17,160 bases of DNA from Desulfobacteraceae bacterium (GCA_029287875.1 JARFQH010000207.1:1-17160); one strand, 5' to 3'; positions 6,954 to 14,357 are shown, counted from the first letter of the stretch. Notes: generated from the letters alone by a model not told the origin. Translations and numbers: made by a program.

Positions 6954-7871
6954 TTGATCGTCCTCGACAGCATATTTCCGGTTTTCGGCCTCATTTTCCT
7001 GGGCGTTGCTTTAAAGCGCATGCATCTGACAACCGATGCGTTTCTTTCGACCTCAGATCGATTGGTCTACTTTGTTTTTTTTCCGCTCATGCTGTTCTGG
7101 AAAATAGGCGGTGCCGGGACCGTTACGATCGACTGGTCCCTTTGTGCCGCCAGCCTCGGCGCTATCGTGTTCATTTACGGGTTGAGTTGGTTCGGCATTC
7201 GAACCTTCAAGGTCACCGATTATCAAGCCGGAACTTTTTCGCAAAGCTGCTACCGCTTCAACACTTACATCGGCATGGCCGTTATCATCAATGCCTTGGG
7301 GGAAAATGCCGTCGGCATCTTCGGCATTCTGATCGGGTTCATAATTCCGATCGTCAACCTGCTCGCCGTCACGACCCTGATCTGGTACTCCGGCAAGACA
7401 GTCACCGCGCACGATAGAAATCGCCTGCTCATTCGGGCCCTCATCTCGAACCCCTTGATCATCGGCTGTGTCGCCGGTATTTTCTATGCCCATATTTTTC
7501 GACGTTTTCCGGTTTTTGTGGACAATACGTTGCGACTCACCAGTCTCGTCACCCTGCCGTTGGCACTGCTGTCGATCGGTGGCAACCTGACCTTTTCGAA
7601 TTTTAAAGAGTACTATAAACCATCCCTGCTCGCCGCGGCCATCAAGCTGCTGGCGCTGCCGGCGGCCGGTTTCTTTTTTCTGCAGCTGTTCAGGGTAACC
7701 GGATTGTCGCTGCAGGTCGGCATGCTGTTTTTCGCCTTGCCGACCTCAACCGCAATATTCATATTGTCTTCGCAATTAAACAGCGACATCCGGCTCGCAT
7801 CCGCCGCTATCGTGATCTCGACCCTGCTCGGGATCTTTTCGCTCACGCTGGTGTTGACCCTTATCACATAG
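6954..7871 (+). CDS. AEC family (auxin efflux carrier-like) membrane transporter
   Basis: A 305-residue, strongly hydrophobic protein of the AEC/Mem_trans family, expected to have about ten inner-membrane helices. Bacterial members export or exchange carboxylates such as malate or malonate; the substrate here is unknown. Family signs are the N-terminal IFPVFGLIFLGVALKR, the polar break near SQSCYRFNTYIGMAV, the two-fold repeat layout with SNPLIIG opening the second half, and the conserved LPLALLSIGG. A TTG start at 6954 is needed to keep the first helix. The next ATG (7021) would remove it, and an in-frame TGA lies at 6948. No ideal Shine-Dalgarno is present (AAGGTG 16 bases and AGG nine bases upstream). 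Translation may therefore be coupled to the small selenoprotein gene, which ends 3 bases before and is in the same frame. Confidence 0.85.
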   Translation: MIVLDSIFPVFGLIFLGVALKRMHLTTDAFLSTSDRLVYFVFFPLMLFWKIGGAGTVTIDWSLCAASLGAIVFIYGLSWFGIRTFKVTDYQAGTFSQSCYRFNTYIGMAVIINALGENAVGIFGILIGFIIPIVNLLAVTTLIWYSGKTVTAHDRNRLLIRALISNPLIIGCVAGIFYAHIFRRFPVFVDNTLRLTSLVTLPLALLSIGGNLTFSNFKEYYKPSLLAAAIKLLALPAAGFFFLQLFRVTGLSLQVGMLFFALPTSTAIFILSSQLNSDIRLASAAIVISTLLGIFSLTLVLTLIT

Positions 7872-7883
7872 CGGAGCACGCAT

Positions 7884-7961
7884 ATGAAACTCCATGAGGC
7901 ATCGATTTTAATCTTCGGCTTCTCTTTCGGGGTTGCTTCCGATGGTCGCTATGCAGCTTAG
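7884..7961 (+). CDS. 25-codon leader ORF overlapping the truA start
   Basis: ATG at 7884 with GGAG seven bases upstream opens a frame of 25 codons (MKLHEASILIFGFSFG... ending DGRYAA, stop TAG 7959-7961). It starts 12 bases after the AEC stop and overlaps the beginning of truA, whose candidate ATGs (7942, 7951) lie inside it in another frame. Because truA itself lacks a good Shine-Dalgarno, the simplest reading is a translational-coupling leader. It could instead be a chance frame or the remnant of a longer gene. No family is recognised. Confidence 0.35.
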   Translation: MKLHEASILIFGFSFGVASDGRYAA

Positions 7962-8700
7962 TAATTTCAAGATAACCATTGAATACGACGGTTCCGGCTT
8001 CCATGGTTGGCAGCGGCAGAAAGGGCACAGGACCGTTCAGGAGGAAATCGAAAATGCTCTCCATACCGTAATCCGACAAAAAATCGCGGTTATCGGTTCA
8101 GGACGCACCGATGCCGGGGTTCACGCCCTTGGCCAAGTGGCCAGCTTTAAATGCCACACGCGTTTGGGTCCCGGAACAATCCAAAAATCCCTCAACAGTC
8201 TTCTGCCGGATGCCATCGTCATTCGCGAGTGCAAACCGGCCGCGCCGACATTTCACGCCCGCTACGATGCCAAGAGCAAAACCTATCGCTACCGCATCTT
8301 GAACCATCCCCTGGCGGTAGCCGTCGGACGTCAATACGCCTGGCACCTTCGCCGTCCACTCGATCTCGATGCCATGCGCAGGGCCGCGGCCATTCTGCTC
8401 GGCCCTCACGATTTCTCGGCGTTCGAAGGAGCCGGCAGCCCGCGATCACATGCGGTTCGACAGGTCTTCAGGACCTTTATAGACAGGGAAGAAAAAGCCG
8501 AATTTCTGGCGTTCGACATCGAAGCCGACGGTTTCCTGCGGTTCATGGTGCGGAACATCGTCGGAACTCTGGTATTGGTCGGAGGCGGTAAAATCAGTGG
8601 AGCGGATTTCGAAGAGATTTTGCTGTCAAAGGAGCGCAAACGCGCCGGCGCCACGGCGCCTCCGCACGGCTTGTTTCTGATGTGCGTCAGGTACGGGTGA
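7942..8700 (+). CDS. truA: tRNA pseudouridine synthase A (tRNA pseudouridine 38-40 synthase)
   Basis: Makes pseudouridine at positions 38-40 of the tRNA anticodon stem-loop. The 252-residue protein has the N-terminal ITIEYDGSGFHGWQRQ, the catalytic motif GSGRTDAGVHALGQV with Asp57, FHARYDAKSKTYRY, the HDFSAF segment and the C-terminal FLRFMVRNIVGTLVLVG, all diagnostic for TruA. The start is uncertain: ATG 7942 is taken here, while ATG 7951 (M-Q-L-S-N-F-K) is equally plausible. A further in-frame TTG at 7933 has no support. Neither ATG has a clear Shine-Dalgarno, and both lie inside the short upstream ORF, suggesting coupled translation. It is the last gene of the selenoprotein-AEC-truA plus-strand run. 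Confidence 0.94.
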   Translation: MVAMQLSNFKITIEYDGSGFHGWQRQKGHRTVQEEIENALHTVIRQKIAVIGSGRTDAGVHALGQVASFKCHTRLGPGTIQKSLNSLLPDAIVIRECKPAAPTFHARYDAKSKTYRYRILNHPLAVAVGRQYAWHLRRPLDLDAMRRAAAILLGPHDFSAFEGAGSPRSHAVRQVFRTFIDREEKAEFLAFDIEADGFLRFMVRNIVGTLVLVGGGKISGADFEEILLSKERKRAGATAPPHGLFLMCVRYG

Positions 8701-8714
8701 CGCTAAGGGCTCGC

Positions 8715-8738
8715 TCAAAAATAACGGACCATTTTTGA
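8715..8738. repeat. Inverted repeat between convergent truA and CLC genes (possible bidirectional terminator or dispersed element)
   Basis: TCAAAAAT and ATTTTTGA form a perfect 8-bp inverted repeat around AACGGACC. It lies between the truA stop (8700) and the CLC stop (8772), where a two-way terminator would be expected. The A/T arms supply a T-run in both directions, but the stem is AT-rich and weak, so termination efficiency is doubtful. It may also be one copy of a short dispersed repeat. Confidence 0.4.
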
Positions 8739-8771
8739 CGCCGCTTAATCCATGTGAACACCCGGCTTGGT

Positions 8772-10634
8772 TTAAGGACGCCCATAATCAATCTCGGAAG
8801 CGGGTTCCCCGGAATGTTGGTGGCTGCGCTTGATCCCTTGGATCTGCTGGTTGTAGAATGAAATCACTTCCCTCCTGCCCAGCATCCCGATCAATATGCT
8901 GTGGTCATCGTCAGCCACCACCGGCAGGCTGTCGATATTCCTGATGGTAAACTTCTGCATCACGGAGTTCAGGTCTTCCGAAGGGGTGGCGAAGATGATG
9001 GTGGAAGTACCGATGTCCTTCATGACCACCAATTCCTCGATCTCCTGGGAGAACAGGACTCCCCTGACGTCGTTTATCGAAAATATGCTCACCAGCCGCT
9101 GGTCCTGGTCCATGACCGGAAAGTAATGCTGGTCAGTCCTTGAAAAGTAATTCTTAAAATCCGAAAAGGTCATATCCTGTGGTATCAGCCGGACTTTTTT
9201 AACCTGATCCATTAGATCGCGCACCCGGATCGTCTGGAGAATGTCAACGAAGAACTCTCCGGCGTGGGCCGGTGAGTCGACCTTGCTTTTGACCTGGCGA
9301 TGAAATATGGTCCATTTCCGCGCGGCGAGGTAGGAGACCGAACAGACGGCCAAGCTCGGCAGCAGCAGATGATAAGAGTTTGTCATTTCACTGACGAAGA
9401 TGATCGTAGAAATCGGCGTATTGGAGACGGCCGTGAAGAAACCGGCCATGCCGACGACCACGAAGGCACCAGGCTCGGTCACCACGGCCGGCATGAAATG
9501 GTGAAACGTTTTTCCGACGACACCGCCCATGGCCCCGCCAATCACGATCGAGGGGCCGAAAACCCCGCCGCTGCCACCCGAACCGATCGAAAAGGAGGTC
9601 GTCAGCACCTTTCCGATTGCCAGGAAGAGAAGAAACGGGATGGTCAGCTGATCCTCAAGCGCCTTTTGTGCAAAGCCATAGCCGAAGGCCAGGGTTTGCG
9701 GTAGAAAGAAACCGATGATTCCGGTCAAAAGACCACCGAGGGCTGGCTTGAGATGGTTGGGAATTTTTATTTTTTTGAACAGCGCAATGGTGCCGTAAAA
9801 GAACTTGACGTAGAAAATACCCAGTCCGACCAGCAGGAAGGCCAACACGATGTAGGGCCCCAATTCGAGCGGGTTGCGAAAGTGAAAGTCCGGTGACTCA
9901 AAAAGCGATCCCCAGCCGAAATTAAGGCAGAACAGGCAGTAGGCGACCACCGACGAGACGCCGGCCGGGATGATGACCTCGGATTCGAACTCCGGATCAC
10001 GGTACAGGACCTCAGAAGCGAAGAGCGCTCCGGCCAGCGGAGCCCTAAAGATGCTGCCCACCCCGGCGCCGACACCCGCAGCCATCATGATCCGCCGCTC
10101 GCGGTCCGTTAGCTTGAGTTTGGTGGCTAGAAATGATCCGAAACCGGCGCCGATCTGAGCGATCGGTCCCTCTCTGCCGCCGGAACCACCAGTGGTCAAG
10201 GTCAGGGCCGAAGCAATCGTCTTGACGAAGGGGACCCGACCGCGGATAAAACCGCCTTCGTTGTGGTAAGCGTTTATGGCGGCATCGGTCCCGTGTCCCT
10301 CGGCTTCGGGGGCAAAAGTGTAAACGATCCACCCGCTCAGGACTCCGCCCAAAGCCGGCAAGAACAGCAGCATCCAACGGTTGAAGGGTGTGGCGGTGGG
10401 CGTCAGCAAGTGGTGCTCGCCGGCCGGAGCCGGCGGTCGGTAACCGGCCAGGAAGTCCAGGAAATAGTGGAGACCGATCTGGGTCAAATAATGGAATGCG
10501 ATCGATCCCAGACCGGCGATGATGCCGATCAAAACAAAATAGAGGGTCCATTTACCGGCATCGGCAAAATTGAAAGACCGCCCCTTTTTGATCAATGTCT
10601 TAAGGCGATGTGTTTGTCCTCCAGGCACGGTCAT
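8772..10634 (-). CDS. CLC-family chloride channel/transporter with C-terminal CBS pair
   Basis: Inner-membrane anion channel or transporter of 620 residues. The CLC core covers about 25-445 and two CBS domains follow at about 470-527 and 536-596, often nucleotide-responsive. The selectivity region has GGREGP with the gating glutamate Glu155, GGVFGPS at 357-362 and the pore tyrosine Tyr421 in SYHLLLP. Two deviations stand out. The first filter motif GSGIP is replaced by GHGTD (113-117). The segment matching the proton glutamate of E. coli ClcA (LFIIEE) reads LFASEV (204-209), as in vertebrate CLC channels, so proton coupling may be lost; this is inference from alignment by eye. The ATG at 10634 has AGGA seven bases upstream. 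The aminotransferase gene ends 21 bases before it, indicating an operon. Confidence 0.9.
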   Translation of the reverse strand: MTVPGGQTHRLKTLIKKGRSFNFADAGKWTLYFVLIGIIAGLGSIAFHYLTQIGLHYFLDFLAGYRPPAPAGEHHLLTPTATPFNRWMLLFLPALGGVLSGWIVYTFAPEAEGHGTDAAINAYHNEGGFIRGRVPFVKTIASALTLTTGGSGGREGPIAQIGAGFGSFLATKLKLTDRERRIMMAAGVGAGVGSIFRAPLAGALFASEVLYRDPEFESEVIIPAGVSSVVAYCLFCLNFGWGSLFESPDFHFRNPLELGPYIVLAFLLVGLGIFYVKFFYGTIALFKKIKIPNHLKPALGGLLTGIIGFFLPQTLAFGYGFAQKALEDQLTIPFLLFLAIGKVLTTSFSIGSGGSGGVFGPSIVIGGAMGGVVGKTFHHFMPAVVTEPGAFVVVGMAGFFTAVSNTPISTIIFVSEMTNSYHLLLPSLAVCSVSYLAARKWTIFHRQVKSKVDSPAHAGEFFVDILQTIRVRDLMDQVKKVRLIPQDMTFSDFKNYFSRTDQHYFPVMDQDQRLVSIFSINDVRGVLFSQEIEELVVMKDIGTSTIIFATPSEDLNSVMQKFTIRNIDSLPVVADDDHSILIGMLGRREVISFYNQQIQGIKRSHQHSGEPASEIDYGRP

Positions 10635-10655
10635 GCGATATCCTGATAAAAACTT

Positions 10656-11966
10656 TTAGGCGCTCAACTCTACGACACCCTGCAGGATGATGTCAAACAA
10701 CTCGGCGATATTCTCCTCCTCGATACACGAAAAGGCGACGCGCAGGTTTTTCTCGCCGATCGCAATCAACCCAATGCCGTGGTTGTCCAGCAGATGCCGA
10801 CGCAGTTTTTCGGCACCGACGGTTTTTAGCTTGAGGCACATGAAGTAGCCAGAATTAAACGGATAAACGTCCCAGGCATCACCAAACTTCGGGTCCGCCA
10901 GAACGGCCTTGACCCGCAGTGCCCGTCTCTTCAAGATGTCGAACTTTTCGGCTTTTTCGGCCGCAAAATTTTCACTTTGCATCGATTTCAGTACGATCGA
11001 CTGACTCAGGTGGGAAACGTTTGAAATGGTTCCCCGCACACACCCGGCCGTCTTGCGCTCCAGCGCATCGTAAACCGGCGCCGGATCGCCATCGACGAGC
11101 GCACCGTATGTCGTGAATCCAACCCGCAACCCCCAGACAAAATTTTCCTTGGTGCACCCATCGAGTTTAACGGCCAACAACCGCGGATGCTGTCCGCACA
11201 GCAGCGAAAAGAGGGACTCCTTGCACGCATCTTCTTCATAAAAAAGACCGAAATAGGAGTCGTCCGTCACGGCGATCACGTTGCACCCGGCTTCGGCCGT
11301 CTCCGAAAGTACGCGCGCAATGGCTTCGCCTTCCCGCCGGCTGACGGTGTATCCGGAAGGATTGTGCGGAAAATTCAACATGACGATGACCTTGCCGCGC
11401 TGTCGGGCCTCGGTTTTGATCCGGTCCTCGAAAGCTTTGAGATGAAAACTCCCGTCAGCCGCGAATACCGGATAGTGTGTTACCGCGGCACCTTTTCGGA
11501 CCTGGAATATCATGTTGTAATTACCCCACATCGGCTCCGGCAAAAAAATCACGTCCCCCGGATCGACCCAAATATCGGCAAAAACGCTGATCCCGTGAGT
11601 AATGCCGCAAGTGACGACCGGGAGGCTGATCGGATGCCCCTGCAGGGAAGGATTTTTTTCAAATAGCATCGACTGCCAAAACCGCCGCAAATCGAGCAGA
11701 CCGAAGGACGACGCATAGGTGAGAGCTTCACTGGGACGGAGACCTTTAATCATCTGCATGACCGATCCCAATCGCATGGTCTTGCCATTTTCCATGGCAA
11801 TACCGGCTGTGGCATTGAACCGTTTGGCCTTTTCCTTTGCCTCCGCACTCTGGGTCAGAATCCCTTTGGGGAAAAATAGTTGTCGGCCGACCTGTGACAT
11901 CATCGCCGTCAGGTGGCCATTGCCCTTGCCGATGTGCTGGTTGAGTTCTTCTGCGATGGGATTCAT
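10656..11966 (-). CDS. PLP-dependent aminotransferase, class I/II fold
   Basis: A 436-residue fold-type I PLP enzyme. Visible landmarks are PEPMWGNY (Trp147 region), NFPHNPSGYT with Asn202, TDDSYFGLFYE (Asp235/236, Tyr238), the likely Schiff-base lysine Lys273 in LDGCTKENFVWGLRVGF with Arg281, and Arg409 in KNLRVAFS, the usual carboxylate-binding arginine. The lysine motif departs from the common S-[FL]-S-K, so it is not a textbook AspC-type enzyme, and its amino donor and acceptor cannot be named. GGGGGAGG lies about ten bases before the ATG at 11966, and a TTGACA promoter lies about 160 bases upstream. It is first in a unit with the CLC gene. That pairing does not itself reveal a substrate. 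Confidence 0.85.
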   Translation of the reverse strand: MNPIAEELNQHIGKGNGHLTAMMSQVGRQLFFPKGILTQSAEAKEKAKRFNATAGIAMENGKTMRLGSVMQMIKGLRPSEALTYASSFGLLDLRRFWQSMLFEKNPSLQGHPISLPVVTCGITHGISVFADIWVDPGDVIFLPEPMWGNYNMIFQVRKGAAVTHYPVFAADGSFHLKAFEDRIKTEARQRGKVIVMLNFPHNPSGYTVSRREGEAIARVLSETAEAGCNVIAVTDDSYFGLFYEEDACKESLFSLLCGQHPRLLAVKLDGCTKENFVWGLRVGFTTYGALVDGDPAPVYDALERKTAGCVRGTISNVSHLSQSIVLKSMQSENFAAEKAEKFDILKRRALRVKAVLADPKFGDAWDVYPFNSGYFMCLKLKTVGAEKLRRHLLDNHGIGLIAIGEKNLRVAFSCIEEENIAELFDIILQGVVELSA

Positions 11967-12128
11967 AACCTTGCGACCTCCCCCTGCAAGCGTGACTGGT
12001 TGCCGATGTCGAAAAGAGGCGACAGCGCGCCGGTAATTCAGTTGATCCGCCGGCAGTGATGAAATTCGGACGGTCGCATGTATTCGACCGGCTCCGTTCG
12101 CCGACGCTTTAGTTTCAGTGCGCGCCCG

Positions 12129-12158
12129 TTATTACTGTTTGCACATGAAAAATGTCAA
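12129..12158 (-). promoter_or_regulatory. Promoter of the aminotransferase-CLC unit
   Basis: On the minus strand a perfect TTGACA (plus-strand 12153-12158), an 18-base spacer and TAATAA (12129-12134). Predicted initiation is near 12122, leaving a leader of about 155 bases to the ATG at 11966. I see no convincing riboswitch or peptide in that leader, nor any gene in the whole stretch 11967-12292. Confidence 0.5.
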
Positions 12159-12292
12159 GGGAAAACGGTCATCGGCAGTCGTGCGGATTTTCGGCTCGAG
12201 GCGGCGCTGCAGATGTAAAATTTTTATCCGGAGCTTCAGAGCCGGGTCTCTCGATTTCGGGTCTTTCGTGTCCACGGTGGCCGCCGATACAT

Positions 12293-12326
12293 AAAAAAAA
12301 CCCCGCCCTGGCATCGAGCGGGGTTT
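12293..12326 (-). terminator. Rho-independent terminator of the PxxKW gene
   Basis: On the minus strand the 9-bp stem AAACCCCGC/GCGGGGTTT (plus-strand 12298-12306 and 12318-12326) closes an 11-base loop. It is followed by eight T residues (A-run at plus-strand 12293-12300). It lies 18 bases beyond the stop codon of the cysteine-rich gene, so that gene is a single transcription unit. Confidence 0.92.
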
Positions 12327-12343
12327 GCCTCGAGACCGGTAAT

Positions 12344-12628
12344 TTATTTTTTCTTGTTCTGGCGTTTGGAGGCCTTGAGCGGATTGATTTTGGCACTCCC
12401 CTGCACGGCGGTCGAACTGACGTGCGTGGCCATATTGCAGTTGCCGACCTTCCATTTGAGAGACGGATCGGGACAGGACGCACAATACCAGCCGGACTGG
12501 ACTTCCACTTTACGGCCGCAGCCGTTGCATGGTTCCACGGTCTCATGGCAAATCCCGCCGTTATAAGAACAGCCCTTTGCGGTCATGAAAGGGCACTCTC
12601 TGCCTTCTCGGACGGTTGTACAAATCAT
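12344..12628 (-). CDS. PxxKW family cysteine-rich protein
   Basis: A 94-residue protein with nine cysteines (3, 12, 20, 27, 34, 37, 49, 52, 64), including two CxxC pairs, CNGC (34-37) and CASC (49-52), that could bind zinc. The segment PSLKW (55-59) in SCPDPSLKWKVGNC is the PxxKW signature that names a small family I know from Desulfobacterota; its function is unknown. The tail is lysine-rich (KRQNKKK). No signal peptide or membrane helix is present. The ATG at 12628 is chosen because AAGGGGGTG lies six bases upstream. A GTG at 12637 would place the start inside that Shine-Dalgarno. The gene has a near-consensus promoter and its own terminator, so it is probably well expressed. Confidence 0.85.
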   Translation of the reverse strand: MICTTVREGRECPFMTAKGCSYNGGICHETVEPCNGCGRKVEVQSGWYCASCPDPSLKWKVGNCNMATHVSSTAVQGSAKINPLKASKRQNKKK

Positions 12629-12733
12629 TGGAATCACCCCCTTGAGTAGTTTAATGTAATGAACACCGACAATAAAACGGACAGAAGAGTATCTCCTGCC
12701 CGATAAAAAAAAGCGATCTTTATTAAACTGGGA

Positions 12734-12762
12734 ATAATAGAGACTATTTATTCTATTGTCAA
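12734..12762 (-). promoter_or_regulatory. Near-consensus promoter of the PxxKW gene
   Basis: On the minus strand TTGACA (plus-strand 12757-12762), a 17-base spacer and TATTAT (12734-12739): a perfect -35, ideal spacing and five of six -10 bases. Predicted start is near 12727, giving a leader of about 100 bases. It is the strongest promoter-like sequence in the window and lies in an AT-rich stretch between divergent genes. No gene lies in 12629-13003. Confidence 0.75.
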
Positions 12763-12837
12763 TAATATTTTTCAGCAGGTGTTCATCGGGTTATTATAAT
12801 GTAAAGACTGGTCGAATATGGCCCGATCGAACACGGG

Positions 12838-12866
12838 TTGACACGGAGCCGCTGGTCGTCTATACG
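12838..12866 (+). promoter_or_regulatory. Promoter of the phosphofructokinase gene
   Basis: TTGACA (12838-12843), a 17-base spacer and TATACG (12861-12866) on the plus strand. Predicted initiation is near 12873, giving a leader of about 130 bases. A second, weaker candidate is TATAAT at 12795-12800, with no good -35 box. Confidence 0.5.
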
Positions 12867-12923
12867 ACGTGCCGTCGGTCCGCAGGCCCTGCGCCTTGAT
12901 GTTTTTCCGTCTTTATTAAAAAT

Positions 12924-12953
12924 CAGTGCCAAAGCATGTTTGGCTTTTCACTG
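12924..12953 (+). promoter_or_regulatory. Leader hairpin upstream of phosphofructokinase
   Basis: GCCAAA (12928-12933) and TTTGGC (12939-12944) pair around GCATG. Outer bases CAGT (12924-12927) and ACTG (12950-12953) can extend the stem around a bulged TTTTC. Four T residues follow the inner stem, which resembles a short attenuator-type terminator inside the leader. It could equally be a 5' stabilising hairpin. Confidence 0.35.
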
Positions 12954-13003
12954 AAAAAGAGATATGATTTAAGGTTAAAAATACCTATATAGAGAGGCAA
13001 TTT

Positions 13004-14338
13004 ATGGAAGAGTTCGACATCATCGACACCAGGATACCCACTCTGGGGCCCTCGAAAATACCGTCACCGGTCAAACCGCCGCTCGACGATTCACGCTGCA
13101 ACAGTTTCGTTGCAGACACAGACCGAGTGTCACTGGACGTCGATATCGACAAAATAAAGCAGCTGATTGAAGCCGGAATCGACCCCCCCTCTTTCGAACT
13201 GGCCGGCCCCAGGGAAAAAATCTATTTCGATCCCAGCAAGCTCAAGTGTGCGATGGTGACCTGCGGCGGTCTCTGTCCGGGTCTCAACGACATCATCCGA
13301 TCGATCGTGTTGCAACTCTACTATGGATACGGTGTCCGCAATATTTTTGGAATACGTTACGGCCTCCAGGGGTTCATCCCCAAATACGGCCACGACGTGA
13401 TCGCCCTGAAACCGGAGGTCGTCGCCAACATTTTGGACACCGGCGGTTCGATCCTCGGCTCGTCACGCGGACCGCAGTCGGTCGATGAAATCGTGGACAG
13501 CTTGGAGCGGATGAACATCGGCATCCTGTTTATGATCGGCGGTGATGGAACTCTGAGGGCCGCCTCGGCACTGGCCGACGCGATCAAGGAGCGCAGCCTG
13601 AAAATCAGCATCATCGGTATCCCCAAGACCATCGACAACGACATTATCATGGTCTCGCGTTCATTTGGTTTCGACACGGCCGTTGATGTGGCCACCCGGG
13701 CTATTCAGGGGGCTCACAACGAAGCCAAGGGCTATCCGAACGGGATAGGGTTGATCAAATTGATGGGCCGTCATTCCGGATTCATTGCGGCAACGGCCGC
13801 TATTGCTCAACAAGATGTCAATTTTGTCCTGATCCCGGAAATCGAGGTCGACCTGGACGGTGAGAAAGGCTTTCTGCGAAGCCTCGAAGAACGGTTGAAA
13901 CTCAGAGGCCATGCCGTCGTCGTCGTGGCCGAGGGCTTCGGCCAAAAATTGTTCGAGGGATCCGAGGAAGAACGGGATGCCTCCGGAAACGTGAAATTAA
14001 AGGACATCGGAATTTTTCTACGCGACAGCATCAAGGCACATTTCGCATCCCGTGGGGCCGAGATTTCACTGAAGTACATCGACCCCAGCTACATGATCCG
14101 AAGCCTGCCGGCCAACGCCAACGACAGTGTTTTCTGCGGTTTTTTGGGGCGTGATGCCGTGCATGCCGGCATAGCGGGAAAAACGAGAATGCTGGTCAGC
14201 CACTGGAACAATTTCTTTGTGCACGTGCCGATGAGTCTCTCGGCCGGCAAGCGCAAACGGGTCACAGCCTGCGGCAAGCTGTGGCGCACAGTGCTGGAAG
14301 CCACCGGACAAGGATCGCTGCGAAACAGCGTCGAATAG
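13004..14338 (+). CDS. 6-phosphofructokinase (PFK-A superfamily, trypanosome/plant-like ATP type)
   Basis: Phosphorylates fructose 6-phosphate in glycolysis. The 444-residue protein has an N-terminal extension of about 80 residues before the nucleotide-binding start VTCGGLCPGLND (85-96). GGDGT lies at 179-183, PKTIDND at 207-213 with catalytic-base Asp211, and MGRHSG at 254-259. Gly in GGDGT together with Lys in PKTIDND is the combination of the ATP-dependent 'X' subgroup (trypanosomes, plants, spirochaetes); pyrophosphate enzymes usually have GGDD. ATP use is therefore likely but not certain. GAGAGG lies six bases before the ATG at 13004. It converges with the lipoprotein gene 19 bases away, with no visible terminator. 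Confidence 0.9.
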   Translation: MEEFDIIDTRIPTLGPSKIPSPVKPPLDDSRCNSFVADTDRVSLDVDIDKIKQLIEAGIDPPSFELAGPREKIYFDPSKLKCAMVTCGGLCPGLNDIIRSIVLQLYYGYGVRNIFGIRYGLQGFIPKYGHDVIALKPEVVANILDTGGSILGSSRGPQSVDEIVDSLERMNIGILFMIGGDGTLRAASALADAIKERSLKISIIGIPKTIDNDIIMVSRSFGFDTAVDVATRAIQGAHNEAKGYPNGIGLIKLMGRHSGFIAATAAIAQQDVNFVLIPEIEVDLDGEKGFLRSLEERLKLRGHAVVVVAEGFGQKLFEGSEEERDASGNVKLKDIGIFLRDSIKAHFASRGAEISLKYIDPSYMIRSLPANANDSVFCGFLGRDAVHAGIAGKTRMLVSHWNNFFVHVPMSLSAGKRKRVTACGKLWRTVLEATGQGSLRNSVE

Positions 14339-14357
14339 GCCGCCTGCAAGCGACCCT

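Noticed and set aside
12048..12076. Short minus-strand leader peptide ahead of the aminotransferase
   Set aside because: The 13-codon frame has no Shine-Dalgarno and no regulatory codon run or associated terminator.
12819..12917. Another possible TGA-containing plus-strand ORF (ATG GCC CGA ... with TGA at the eighth codon)
   Set aside because: It has no Shine-Dalgarno, no SECIS-like hairpin and no motif, and the TGA lies inside the TTGACA promoter box of the phosphofructokinase gene.
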